64,000 nt of DNA from JBCCTX01 sp965263105 (lineage in GTDB: Bacteria; Bacteroidota; Bacteroidia; J057). Under the pieces are notes generated by a model. That model saw only the letters and a list, made by a program, of their open reading frames with translations. It had not been told where the DNA came from and ran no database searches. Below are positions 8,667 to 17,809 of this stretch, in pieces. The position numbers and the translations under genes are program-made. The first letter of the stretch is position 1. Each line of letters starts with the position of its first letter. The stretch covers positions 2,170,001-2,234,000 of the forward strand of contig CBDHGL010000003.1 in assembly GCA_965263105.1 (NCBI GenBank), read 5' to 3'.

Positions 8667-9002
8667 ATGTTTAATCTAAAGGATATGATGGGGCGGATGC
8701 AGGAAATGCAGGCGAAACTCCAAGAGGCAAAGTCCCAATTGGACCAAATTATTGTGGAAAGTGAAGCAGGTGGAGGAATGGTGCGGGTTACGGCAAATGC
8801 CAATCGCAAGGTGTTAAAGATTCAGGTAGATCCCGATATTATTGACAAGAATGATCCTGAGATCATGACAGATCTTATTACCGCGGCGGTCAACAATGCC
8901 TTGGAAAAAGCAGAAGAAAGGGGACGCGAAGAAATGGAAAAGGTCTCCAAGGGGGTACTACCCAATATCCCAGGATTGGACTTAGGAAAGTTTGGCCTTT
9001 AA
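8667..9002 (+). CDS. ybaB: YbaB/EbfC family nucleoid-associated protein
   Basis: 111 residues, standard for the family. A Met/Gln-rich N-terminal helix (MFNLKDMMGRMQEMQAKLQEAKSQLDQ) is followed by the conserved GGGMVRVTANANRKVLKIQVDPDI strand region. The C-terminal helix contains ALEKAEERGREEM. YbaB dimers bind DNA; in many bacteria the gene lies beside dnaX-recR, which is not the case here. The stop codon overlaps the stop of the convergent crtZ by 4 nt. Confidence 0.92.
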   Translation: MFNLKDMMGRMQEMQAKLQEAKSQLDQIIVESEAGGGMVRVTANANRKVLKIQVDPDIIDKNDPEIMTDLITAAVNNALEKAEERGREEMEKVSKGVLPNIPGLDLGKFGL

Positions 9003-9439
9003 GGTTGGTACTTTTTTAAGGCATATAAAAATCCAAATGCCTCGCTCCCTTCTTTTTGGAGGTGTTTGTGATGAATCTTATGGGCTCGAATTAAGCGCTT
9101 AAGATAGGGATGGGAAAATTGATAGGGTACTTTGATCCTTCTGTGAACGATAATGTCGTGTAGGGTGAAATATAAAAAACCATAGACTGTAATGCCCCAC
9201 CCGATGAATTGTATCCAGTGAGAAAATGTTATCCCATACATGATAAAGGCAGCTGCCAGTACGCCGTAAAATAGAGATACCAAATCATTCCACTCCCACC
9301 AAGTTTTCTGAGGTTCATGATGTGATTTATGGAGAACCCACAAAGGGCCGTGGAGGATGTATTTGTGTAAGAACCAGGCGAAGGCTTCCATGACAACTAC
9401 GGTTCCGATAATTAAACCAATTCCTTGCAAGGTAGACAT
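8999..9439 (-). CDS. crtZ: Beta-carotene hydroxylase CrtZ
   Basis: 146-residue membrane protein of the fatty acid hydroxylase superfamily. The histidine clusters that bind the di-iron centre are visible: HKYILHG, HKSHH, HDIIVHRR and HKIHHKH. Length and the GSEAFGFLYALKKY ending match bacterial CrtZ better than larger sterol desaturases. CrtZ hydroxylates beta-carotene rings to zeaxanthin, a common Bacteroidota pigment. No other carotenoid genes are in the window, so it may be unlinked from the crt cluster. It overlaps ybaB tail to tail by 4 nt. Confidence 0.88.
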   Translation of the reverse strand: MSTLQGIGLIIGTVVVMEAFAWFLHKYILHGPLWVLHKSHHEPQKTWWEWNDLVSLFYGVLAAAFIMYGITFSHWIQFIGWGITVYGFLYFTLHDIIVHRRIKVPYQFSHPYLKRLIRAHKIHHKHLQKEGSEAFGFLYALKKYQP

Positions 9440-9481
9440 AGGGTTTATCTAGAGCTTAAGTAGCAGATGTTATCAAAACCC

Positions 9482-10132
9482 TTATTCCTCACTAATTGTT
9501 TCACTTAAAGGTGTATATCCGTATTCCTTCCCAATTTTTTTTCGTTTTAGCCATTTTACTTCTGCCGTAATACGAATAGGCTCCAAGGGGCGATTTGCAC
9601 GTCCTATGGGTTGTTCCGCAATTTTGTCTACCACTTCTATTCCTTTAATGACCTTGCCAAATATGGTATAAGTTTTGTCCAGGTGGGGAGTGCCTTTCTC
9701 ATTGTGGACGATATAAAATTGAGATCCACTAGATTCGAATTTGGGGTTAACCCTATTGGGTTGTCGGGCCGCAGCAAGTGTGCCTTTCTGATGGGAGTAA
9801 TGGGGTACGATCTCAGCGGGAATCTTATACCCGGGTCCTCCCTGGCCAATTTTTCGTTCATCTCCTCCGGGTTTAGATTCAGGGTCTCCCCCTTGTATCA
9901 TAAAGTTGTTCATCACCCGATGAAACGTACATTGATCATAAAAGCCTTCCTGGGCAAGTTTTATGAAATTCATCTTGTGCTTGGGCGTATCGTCGTAAAG
10001 GGCCAGATGGATATCTCCAAAAGAGGTTTTAAGAATCACGACATAGTCTTTGTTCTTTTTTATTTTTTGGGCTTGTAGGCTAGAAATGGGCAGGGAAACA
10101 AGGAGGCAAAAGGCAAATGTGAATAGCTTCAT
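9482..10132 (-). CDS. Secreted cyclophilin-type peptidyl-prolyl cis-trans isomerase
   Basis: 216 residues from the ATG at 10132, giving the signal peptide MKLFTFAFCLLVSLPISSLQAQ. An ATG five codons upstream (10147) is possible but would lengthen the signal peptide without benefit. The cyclophilin core shows FHRVMNNFMIQGGDP, a glycine-rich GGPGYKIPAEI loop, FESSGSQFYIVH and TIFGKVIKGIEVVDKI. The product should catalyse proline isomerisation during folding of exported proteins in the periplasm. It lies between crtZ (same strand, 43 nt downstream) and a divergent lipoprotein gene. Confidence 0.93.
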   Translation of the reverse strand: MKLFTFAFCLLVSLPISSLQAQKIKKNKDYVVILKTSFGDIHLALYDDTPKHKMNFIKLAQEGFYDQCTFHRVMNNFMIQGGDPESKPGGDERKIGQGGPGYKIPAEIVPHYSHQKGTLAAARQPNRVNPKFESSGSQFYIVHNEKGTPHLDKTYTIFGKVIKGIEVVDKIAEQPIGRANRPLEPIRITAEVKWLKRKKIGKEYGYTPLSETISEE

Positions 10133-10222
10133 ACAGTATGGATTCAAACGAGTTCTCGTAAATTTATGATAAATTATCCTAATTCATTAGCTTTCTCTCT
10201 TATTTCCCCAAAGAGGCTATCT

Positions 10223-10681
10223 ATGTATCGATTGGTTTTTATTCTACTTATAGGTATTTGTAGTTGTGCTCCTCCTGAGCAGCAAAGCACCCTTAGTGCC
10301 AGAACAAGGGGGGAACTAGATGACCTGGCAGAAGAGGTATACAGAGATACCGAGGAGAAATACCATATCCTGAGTAAAATTATGGTAAAGGTAATGGAAG
10401 AGGCCTTGGATTTAGGGGCAGAAGAAGCAGTCATAGCGCACCTGGGAAAATTCGCCTTTGATAATGAGTGGGCCTTAGGAATTTTAAAAGAGGAGATTGA
10501 TAGTTGGTATAAGGGCTTGGAGGAAGATGAGAAAAGAGACTTTCTTTTGCGCCTAATGGCCGAAGATTATCCTCGGAAAATGAGAAGACTTATTCCTGCA
10601 ATACGACAAAAGCTCAGTGGAAACGAGGAAGCCCTAAGGTCCTTTGAAAACCTGTTACATACAGTAGAGTTTAGGCGCTGA
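10223..10681 (+). CDS. Small lipoprotein of unknown function
   Basis: 152 residues if started at the ATG at 10223, which gives a compact lipoprotein signal MYRLVFILLIGICSC with lipidated Cys14 or Cys16. An ATG 57 nt upstream gives an N-terminal extension with no sense as a signal. The mature part is highly charged and predicted mostly helical: acidic in the middle (LGAEEA, GLEEDEKRDF) and basic later (DYPRKMRRLIPAIRQKL). I recognise no domain. It is followed by a strong bidirectional terminator shared with the convergent large T9SS gene. Confidence 0.72.
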   Translation: MYRLVFILLIGICSCAPPEQQSTLSARTRGELDDLAEEVYRDTEEKYHILSKIMVKVMEEALDLGAEEAVIAHLGKFAFDNEWALGILKEEIDSWYKGLEEDEKRDFLLRLMAEDYPRKMRRLIPAIRQKLSGNEEALRSFENLLHTVEFRR

Positions 10682-10727
10682 GGGCCATCATTTACGTATT
10701 GTGTCTACTTATGTAGGTGTTGCAAGG

Positions 10728-10767
10728 AAAATTGGGTCATCCCTTATTCAGGAATGACCCAATTTTT
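10728..10767. terminator. Bidirectional intrinsic terminator
   Basis: AAAATTGGGTCATCCC at 10728-10743 pairs with GGAATGACCCAATTTT from 10751, one mismatch-type wobble, 7-nt loop. T-runs flank it in both directions. It lies between the convergent lipoprotein gene (end 10681) and the T9SS giant (end 10794) and probably serves both. Confidence 0.85.
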
Positions 10768-10793
10768 GAATTAACTTATATGGATGTCCTCTG

Positions 10794-13700
10794 CTATTTT
10801 ATAGAGAACTTCAAGGTCTTAAGGCCTCCGTCAGGAGAAATGATTTGGACCATGTGCACATTGCTGGGCAGCTTACTGGCGTCTAATAAATAATTTCCGT
10901 TGAAATTTGAAATGCGTTGAGTCTGAAGGGTTCTTCCGTTCAGGTCAAACACCTTGAATGTGTAAGTACCCTGTTGCGGTTTGCGGTCCCGAATATTGAC
11001 AAATCGCTCACTAGGATTGGGGAATATGTCAAAGCGCCTAGAATTTGCTAGGGTAGAAGAATTCTGGGCCAGCAGATCGCTCACAGCCTCGGTGCGGATA
11101 TCGCGGATAGCGGTTGAGGTCGCTCCACAGGTATCTTCCTTGGTGCAGCCATCTATATCCACTGTGATATCTCCCACTGCTTTAAATTCTTCTCCGTTGA
11201 AGACACCGGTATAGCCAAACCAACCCCCCAGTCCTTCATCCAAATCGAATCCATTTCCTCCCATACCAATTTGGAAGGCTTTGCTACTGTCCTTGGGAAC
11301 GTGATAGAGAGAAAGCTCTATTCCTTCAAGTGAGCCTTTACCCGTCATTTTACTCTCATCGCTCAAGTACCAGTATTCCCAGTCCATGAAGGCATCGCCG
11401 ATACCTTTCGCAGCAATATATTCTCCCCTACCAGGAGTGGAAGAAAATTCTTCCCAATTTTGACCGCCTACTAGTATCAGCTCCAGATCAAATTGGGCGC
11501 CAGAATCCACCTTGCTGACTACCGTACCTGTAATGACGAGTTGGTCATCATAGCGAGTAAGTTCTCCAGCAGTTTCCCAAACAAAGCGTTGGTAATTGGA
11601 ATAATCCCCCTGCATCAAATAAGGATCTAAAGGCGAGATGTGGAGCACCACAGCCATGTTAAGGGGACGCTCATAGTCTGGCCCAGCCAGGTTTCCATTC
11701 CAGTTGCTCAGCGTACATACTTCGGGGCATTCTCCCCCTGGTTCCACTGGGCAACTTTCTACCTCAAAGACAGCCCCTTCAAGATCGACATCAGCGCATA
11801 CTTCTAAAAATTCTAAGAAGGCAATTACATCGGCGGCTGTCTCGAAATCTTCCAGAATTTCTTCAATTTCTGCCGTATCCAGCATAGCCAATTCTTCAAG
11901 TGTCGTATCAATTACAAGGGTATGTATGGTATATAGCCCCGGTTCAGTAACTTCAAATGAGGGAACCTCATCTGCAGCCACTAATTCAAAGTCTGTTCCT
12001 GTTGTCAGGACCCAACCCATTATACTTCCTTCAGGGACCACCTGATCTCCATTGGGAATAGCTTCCAGGGTAACGCTTGTTTGGATGTCGTCAAGACAAT
12101 CCTCATCACCAAGTTCTATTGCTGTAAGCGTACCAGCTTCTGCTTCACATTCCGTTTCCCCAGGACAGGCTTCTACTGCAATAGGAGCTCCTTCGACATC
12201 TATATCGAAGCAAATACCCAGATCCGTTAGGAACCCAAGTACCTCTCCGGCAGTTTCGAAAGCTTCTGCCAGGTCAACAATTTCTGTTGTATCTAGCATC
12301 GCCAGTTCCTCGGCAGTAGTATCTAGGACAAAGGTATGGATAGTATATAGTCCAGGCTCCGTAACCTCAAATTCTGAGGTAGTATCGATGGACAGCAACT
12401 CCAAATCTTGTCCAGTAGTCAATATCCATGCGAGGATACTTCCCTCAGGCACTACTTGGTCTCCATTTGGTATGGCTGAAATTGAGACGGATGGGTTGTT
12501 TTCATCGATGCAGTCATCTGCATCCAACTCGTTCGCTGTAAGGGTTCCAGCCTCCGCTTCACAGTCTGGATCCTGACACAACTCCACCTCGAATACTGCT
12601 CCTGCAGCGTCAAGGGCCGCACAAATTCCAGTTGAGTCAATCAGTTCAAGTGCCTCGACACCCGTATTGACCCCTAACTCCAGTGAATTTATGACCATGA
12701 AGTCTTCACTTTGTGGGTCTGTATTAATGACCAGGGTATGTATAGTGTATAAGCCTGGCAGGAACACTTCAAATGAAGGAATCGTATCAATCTCTATTAG
12801 TAGGAGATCCTCTCCGGCACTCAATAAATATATAGGAGCAAAGCCTTCTTGCAGGGCGATATCTCCATTAGGGGTAGCATTGAGGACAACGGTAGTACTA
12901 TCCAGGATGATACAATCTTCCTCACCCAATTCAACCGCGGTAAGGGTACCCGGATCGATGTCGCATGTGGGATCAATTGGAGCATCCCCATGTGGGTGGA
13001 AGCCCAGCGAATCTGCAACATCTTCACCGATGCCCAACCATTCATTTTGGGCGCTAACCCAATCTGTATTGCCCTCGGTAACAAATGCCTTTCTGATTAT
13101 AGTATTGTTCTGAGTCGTTCCATTGTCTACTTCCCAGAATGATCCAGGATCCTCTCCAATGACCCCAATAATATCTAGGGTATCTCCTGTTGTTAGATTT
13201 ACCAGAGCGATAGCATCATCCCCATTAAACTCAGTAACTGTTGCCGTAGTATCGCATGCATCCAGAAAGTCAACGCCTCCATTACAGATGACAATCACAG
13301 CTCCAGGTTCGAGGGTCCCTTCAGGAGAAAAGGAGAAACGGGGTTCTGTAGCCCCATTGACATAGGTAAGCACTTCGTAGTTTGAAAGGTCTACCGCCTC
13401 GTTGCATGCGTTGTAAATTTCCAGCGCCTTGTTGTCGCCAGAGCCTTCCACATATTCTGAGAAGAACAGGCAGTTGGGAGCAGGGGAAACTACATCGCAA
13501 GAGTCTATCATAAATGATATCCCAGTTACATCCAGATCAGCACAAATACCAGCTTCATCGATTAGGCTAGCCACCTGAGCTCCTGTTGTCTCACCTATGG
13601 CAATCACTGATAAATCCAGGAAGTCATCACTTTCCGCCCTGGGATCATAGACCAATGAATGTATCCTATACAATCCCACTTCATCAACTGTGAAGGTAGG

Positions 13701-16700
13701 CTCAGAGGAGGTATTTTGGATAATTAAATCTTCCCCTCTCGTGAGAACAAAAAGTTGTGTGTATTCTTCTGGTATGATTGCCTCAGCAGAAACAGCTTCC
13801 AATTCTAGGTTGGGACTATCTTCCCCAATGCAATCGGGATCGTTGGCAGCACTCATTGTTCCTGCAAATGCCGTACAGCTAGTGGTATCTGGACACTCCA
13901 TTATACTGAAGGAGGCCCCAATTACATCCAGGTCTGCACAGATACCAGATGAAATAATAAGATTGACAATATCAGCTCCAGTGCTTTCTCCAAGAACAAT
14001 GGCTGTATCTAATGCAATAAAATCTGGACTTTCCATATCGCTATTCAGTACTAAGGTATGAATGCGGTAATCTCCTGGCTCATCAACATCGAAAGATGGG
14101 GTGGAACTAACGTTCGTGATGAGTAGTTCTTCACCAGTTGTCAGAACATAAAGTCTACCATATCCAGGCTCAATGATTGCATCTCCATTTGGCGTAGCGG
14201 ATATATTTACGGGTTCGCCATCGGGACTCAGGCAATCTTCCTCTCCCAATTCATTGGCAGAAAGTGTGCCTGCATCGGCAATACAACTGTCAATAGGGCA
14301 AAGGGGGATTTCAAAGCTTGCTCCCTCTATATCTAGCGCTGCACAAATTCCTGTAGAATCAATGAAGTTAGCCACTTCTTCCACCGTTTTTTCTCCAGAT
14401 GCTAAGAAGTCATTTAGCACTATGTAGTCTTCGGTACTAGAATCTATGCTCGCCACCAAGGTATGGATGGCAAAAACCCCTGGTTCAATAATGGGAAAGG
14501 AAGGGGTATTATCCAGGGCTAAAAAGAGTTTTCCTTCTTCAGCTTCTACAGAAAGGAAATAAAACGCGGCAAATCCTTCTTGTAGAATCAAATCTCCATT
14601 AGGGCTTGCAGAAATGGTAAGCGTAAGGCTATCTGGAATAACACAGCCTTCTCCAATATCATCAGGAGTAAGGGTTCCAGGGTCTATTTCACAAAGAGGA
14701 GCGATAGGTACTTCTCCATGAGGGTGAAAGCCTAGTGAATCAGCTACATCCTCTCCTATTCCTAACCATTCATCCTGAGCGATGGACCAATCAGTATTCC
14801 CTTCAGTAACGAAGGCTTTTCTGATGATGGTATTATTTTGAGTTGTACCATTATCTACCTCCCAAGATGTTCCAGGGTCTTCTCCTATGACACCGATAAT
14901 ATCGAGTGTATCTCCATTGGTGAGGTTAACCAAGGCGATGGCGTCATCACCGTTGAACTCTGTAACAGTTGCGGTGGTATCGCATTGTTCCGGAAAGTCA
15001 ACCCCTCCATTACAAATAACTATGACCTCTCCGGGCTGGAGGATACCTTCTGGAGTAAAGGAGAATCGAGGTTCTGTAGCCCCGTTTACAAAGGTGAGTA
15101 CCTCGTAATTGGAAAGGTTAACGGGTTCTTCGCAGGCATTATAGATTTCTAGGGCTTTATTATCCCCCGAGCCTTCTACATATTCGGAGAAGAATAGGCA
15201 GTTGGGGGCTGGCTCTAAGATTATGCAGGAATCTACGGAGATGCTGGCTCCTTCGACATCTAATGCTGCACAAATGCCCGTAGACTCTATTAAATTGATT
15301 ACATCTGCTCCTGTACTTTGCCCAATTACGAGGGTGGTATCTATGATAACAAAGTCTCTGCTTTCAGGGTCTGTATTCACCAAAAAGGTATGGATTTTAT
15401 AGTCTCCTTGTTCTGCTATTGAGAAGGTGGGAAGTGTATCAATATCCACAATGAGTAGGTCTTCCCCTTTTGTAAGTAGGAAAACGGCCCCAAATCCTTC
15501 ATCGATTACCGCATCTCCATTTGGGTTTGCCGAAATGATCACCTTATTTCCTTCAGTAGTTATACAATCTTCTTCGCTTAAGGGATTTGCTGTTAGGCTA
15601 CCAGCATTCAAGGTGCAAATTTCATCCGGACAATCTTCCACAATGAAGGAGGCCCCTGTAACATCCAGGTCTGCACAGATATCATTATCCTTGATCAAAT
15701 TTAAGATCGAATCTGCTGTGCTAATGTTTAACGTGATGGCAGAGATATCAAGAAAATCTCCTAATTCGGGATTCTGCGTGAATACCAGCGTGTGAATGGT
15801 ATAACTTCCAGCTTCGTCTACTGTGAAAGCAGGGCTTTCCCCTTGATTGACTATGAGCAACTCTTCTCCTCGGGTTAGTAAATAAATTACTTGGTATTCA
15901 TCTGGGATAACAGCATCTCCTCCTGGGGTGGCGGAAATTTCTATACTTCCTCCAGATGGAATACAGTCTTCAGCACCCAAAGGGATTGCCGTGAGTGTGC
16001 CAGCATTAGCTGTACAAGTGTCTGTTGGGGTACACGCTACATCAAACAGCGCTCCTGAGACATCTAGGGAAGCACAAATTTCGCTGCTAGCTATGAGGTT
16101 AACTACGTCAGAGCCCGTTGATTCTCCAATCGTTAATTGTTCTAGATCCAGAAAATCTGGGCTCTCTGAATCGCCATTAAATATGAGGGTGTGAATTGTA
16201 TATATCCCGTCTTCAGATACCGCGAAGGAGGGGGTGTCTGAAAGTTGTTGTATGACGAGCTCTTCTCCTTGGGTAAGGACAAAAGCTGTGGTATAGCCCT
16301 CTGGTGCTGACGCATTTCCATTGGGTTCCGCTACCAGAGTTACAGTTCCATCTTCACAATCCCCTTCTGCAATTCCCGTACTTGTAAGTCCCCCTGCATC
16401 TGCAGTACAAATAAGTTTATTTTCTTCCCCAAAGGTGGGCTGGCTTTGGATAACATAATCTATCGAAGCTAGCAATTCACTTCCACTGGCATTGGCTCCG
16501 GTGTATTCGGCAGAGTTTCCTTCTCCTAATCCTTCTATGAAGTCACCTGCTTCCCAAATCCCTGCCTCGTTGGCAACATTTTCTCGTCCAATTCCTGAAC
16601 CACCGTATTGAACAAAGGCGATTATAGCATCGGCTGAGGCAAAAGAATTGGTGCTATATATTCCGATATCAGAGGAATTATCATCTAACTCAAATCCGGA

Positions 16701-17522
16701 GATGGTAATAATATCTCCTGGTTGCATTACTGTACTTCCTGTAATGGTAAGTTCATCCGAGTTCATTTGAACGTAGACGAATCTAGCACAGAGCCACCAT
16801 TCAGAGATATCTACAGATTGAGTTCCATAGTTTTTTAGCTCTACTAGGTCTTCTCCACTAGGTTGGAATTCATTGATCACAATTGAAATTCCACTTGGTC
16901 CTCCTCCTTCACAAGCGGAAGCATCAAAGGTATGGCTTCCCAGATTTGAGAAGTCGTCTGATCCTAAAACTTCCCATTGAGTGGCTCCTTGAGTCCAATT
17001 AGTGGTTCCTTGGGTAATAGTAGCTGTCCGAATTAGCGTGTTATTTGCCGTGCTCCCATCTCCCACAATCCATCCTGATCCTGGATCTTCCCCGACTATG
17101 CCTATGGCATCTAAGGTATTACCCATTGTATCAACAAGGATGATCGCGTCGTCTCCATTAAAGCCAGCGACAGAGGCAGTTGTATCTGCATTATCTGCAA
17201 AGTCTGAACGGTCATTGGCGATGGTATAGGTCTCTCCAGGGGCTAGAGTACCCTGTGGGACCAATCTAAACCTGGGATCGGTTGCACCATTTACGAATAC
17301 CTGAATTTCGTAATGAGACAAATCGATGGATTCACTAGAAGGGTTGAATATCTCCAATCCTTTGTTTGAACCAGATCCCTCTATATATTCGGAGAAAAAG
17401 GGCGTAGAACAGGTAGACTGAGCGATGCTCAGATGGGAAAAGCTCAAGATAACAAGGACTCCAATCAAGGTCCTCCATTTTGGCGCTTTAGAAAACCAGG
17501 GATTAATGTTGCTGTGCATCAT
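10794..17522 (-). CDS. Giant secreted T9SS protein with lamin-tail domains and nine ~130-residue repeats
   Basis: 2242 residues. A signal peptide (ending SHLSIAQ) at 1-35 is followed by a lamin-tail (LTD) domain at ~38-200 with FFSEYIEGSGSNKGLEIFN. A ~575-residue module then occurs three times (~205-773, 774-1348, 1349-1925). Each has one LTD followed by three ~130-residue repeats of the pattern 'AGTLTA..LGEEDCI...SATPNGDAVI...YLLT.GEELLI...PSF.V.EPG.YTIHTLV...ESxDF...TGADV.NLI..TGICADLDV.GASF.V..C'. An unclassified ~200-residue domain (~1929-2127) and a type A T9SS tail (~2163-2242, FDIFPNPSERFVNI) end the protein. LTDs in secreted bacterial proteins are often linked to nucleases or DNA/surface binding, but no nuclease motif is visible. 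A surface or adhesive role is inferred. The start has two adjacent ATGs (17522, 17519). Confidence 0.93.
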   Translation of the reverse strand: MMHSNINPWFSKAPKWRTLIGVLVILSFSHLSIAQSTCSTPFFSEYIEGSGSNKGLEIFNPSSESIDLSHYEIQVFVNGATDPRFRLVPQGTLAPGETYTIANDRSDFADNADTTASVAGFNGDDAIILVDTMGNTLDAIGIVGEDPGSGWIVGDGSTANNTLIRTATITQGTTNWTQGATQWEVLGSDDFSNLGSHTFDASACEGGGPSGISIVINEFQPSGEDLVELKNYGTQSVDISEWWLCARFVYVQMNSDELTITGSTVMQPGDIITISGFELDDNSSDIGIYSTNSFASADAIIAFVQYGGSGIGRENVANEAGIWEAGDFIEGLGEGNSAEYTGANASGSELLASIDYVIQSQPTFGEENKLICTADAGGLTSTGIAEGDCEDGTVTLVAEPNGNASAPEGYTTAFVLTQGEELVIQQLSDTPSFAVSEDGIYTIHTLIFNGDSESPDFLDLEQLTIGESTGSDVVNLIASSEICASLDVSGALFDVACTPTDTCTANAGTLTAIPLGAEDCIPSGGSIEISATPGGDAVIPDEYQVIYLLTRGEELLIVNQGESPAFTVDEAGSYTIHTLVFTQNPELGDFLDISAITLNISTADSILNLIKDNDICADLDVTGASFIVEDCPDEICTLNAGSLTANPLSEEDCITTEGNKVIISANPNGDAVIDEGFGAVFLLTKGEDLLIVDIDTLPTFSIAEQGDYKIHTFLVNTDPESRDFVIIDTTLVIGQSTGADVINLIESTGICAALDVEGASISVDSCIILEPAPNCLFFSEYVEGSGDNKALEIYNACEEPVNLSNYEVLTFVNGATEPRFSFTPEGILQPGEVIVICNGGVDFPEQCDTTATVTEFNGDDAIALVNLTNGDTLDIIGVIGEDPGTSWEVDNGTTQNNTIIRKAFVTEGNTDWSIAQDEWLGIGEDVADSLGFHPHGEVPIAPLCEIDPGTLTPDDIGEGCVIPDSLTLTISASPNGDLILQEGFAAFYFLSVEAEEGKLFLALDNTPSFPIIEPGVFAIHTLVASIDSSTEDYIVLNDFLASGEKTVEEVANFIDSTGICAALDIEGASFEIPLCPIDSCIADAGTLSANELGEEDCLSPDGEPVNISATPNGDAIIEPGYGRLYVLTTGEELLITNVSSTPSFDVDEPGDYRIHTLVLNSDMESPDFIALDTAIVLGESTGADIVNLIISSGICADLDVIGASFSIMECPDTTSCTAFAGTMSAANDPDCIGEDSPNLELEAVSAEAIIPEEYTQLFVLTRGEDLIIQNTSSEPTFTVDEVGLYRIHSLVYDPRAESDDFLDLSVIAIGETTGAQVASLIDEAGICADLDVTGISFMIDSCDVVSPAPNCLFFSEYVEGSGDNKALEIYNACNEAVDLSNYEVLTYVNGATEPRFSFSPEGTLEPGAVIVICNGGVDFLDACDTTATVTEFNGDDAIALVNLTTGDTLDIIGVIGEDPGSFWEVDNGTTQNNTIIRKAFVTEGNTDWVSAQNEWLGIGEDVADSLGFHPHGDAPIDPTCDIDPGTLTAVELGEEDCIILDSTTVVLNATPNGDIALQEGFAPIYLLSAGEDLLLIEIDTIPSFEVFLPGLYTIHTLVINTDPQSEDFMVINSLELGVNTGVEALELIDSTGICAALDAAGAVFEVELCQDPDCEAEAGTLTANELDADDCIDENNPSVSISAIPNGDQVVPEGSILAWILTTGQDLELLSIDTTSEFEVTEPGLYTIHTFVLDTTAEELAMLDTTEIVDLAEAFETAGEVLGFLTDLGICFDIDVEGAPIAVEACPGETECEAEAGTLTAIELGDEDCLDDIQTSVTLEAIPNGDQVVPEGSIMGWVLTTGTDFELVAADEVPSFEVTEPGLYTIHTLVIDTTLEELAMLDTAEIEEILEDFETAADVIAFLEFLEVCADVDLEGAVFEVESCPVEPGGECPEVCTLSNWNGNLAGPDYERPLNMAVVLHISPLDPYLMQGDYSNYQRFVWETAGELTRYDDQLVITGTVVSKVDSGAQFDLELILVGGQNWEEFSSTPGRGEYIAAKGIGDAFMDWEYWYLSDESKMTGKGSLEGIELSLYHVPKDSSKAFQIGMGGNGFDLDEGLGGWFGYTGVFNGEEFKAVGDITVDIDGCTKEDTCGATSTAIRDIRTEAVSDLLAQNSSTLANSRRFDIFPNPSERFVNIRDRKPQQGTYTFKVFDLNGRTLQTQRISNFNGNYLLDASKLPSNVHMVQIISPDGGLKTLKFSIK
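11748..13478 (-). repeat. Third LTD + RRR module of the giant T9SS protein
   Basis: Codes for residues ~1349-1925: one LTD (CLFFSEYVEGSGDNKALEIYN) followed by three ~130-residue repeats. Very similar at protein level to the module at 13479-15203, yet many codons differ synonymously (for example around the EYVEGSG motif), so it is an older duplication kept under selection. The last two repeats diverge from the others (NGDQVVPEGSI, ETAGEV or ETAADV). Confidence 0.8.
13479..15203 (-). repeat. Second LTD + RRR module of the giant T9SS protein
   Basis: Codes for residues ~774-1348, with the same order LTD-R-R-R. The LTD ends in NTIIRKAFVTEGNTDW and GIGEDVADSLGFHPHG, shared almost word for word with module three. 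The first repeat after the LTD has the variant QEGFAAFYFLSVEAEEGKLF; module three has QEGFAPIYLLSAGEDLLLI at the same place. Equivalent repeats are therefore in register, so whole modules were duplicated. Confidence 0.8.
15204..16892 (-). repeat. First, most diverged LTD + RRR module of the giant T9SS protein
   Basis: Codes for residues ~211-773. Its LTD is of another subtype (VINEFQPSGEDLVELKNYG, WWLCARFV, GENVANEAG-like text as IGRENVANEAG) but is again followed by three ~130-residue repeats ending at the next LTD. Spacing from module start to module start is ~575 residues in all three. Confidence 0.7.
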
Positions 17523-17809
17523 TTAAGAAAGTTAAATTGGGCAGATATTTGGGGAATTTAAATAGTTTTATAGGGTATGATGAATACATTTCAAAAGTAT
17601 GTACTTTTTTCTCTATAAACAAATAATTGTATATATAAACATCTCCCTTGAAAGATATATTATTGAAATGTTAATTAATAGCTTTTGTGCAAAAGAATTT
17701 ATAGTAGACAATCTTTTATACCTTACACGTTTAATATTTAGGTGATATGGAATGAGATATCCTTTTTGATGAATAAAGATGTATTTTTTTTATATTTCTT
17801 ACCTAATTT

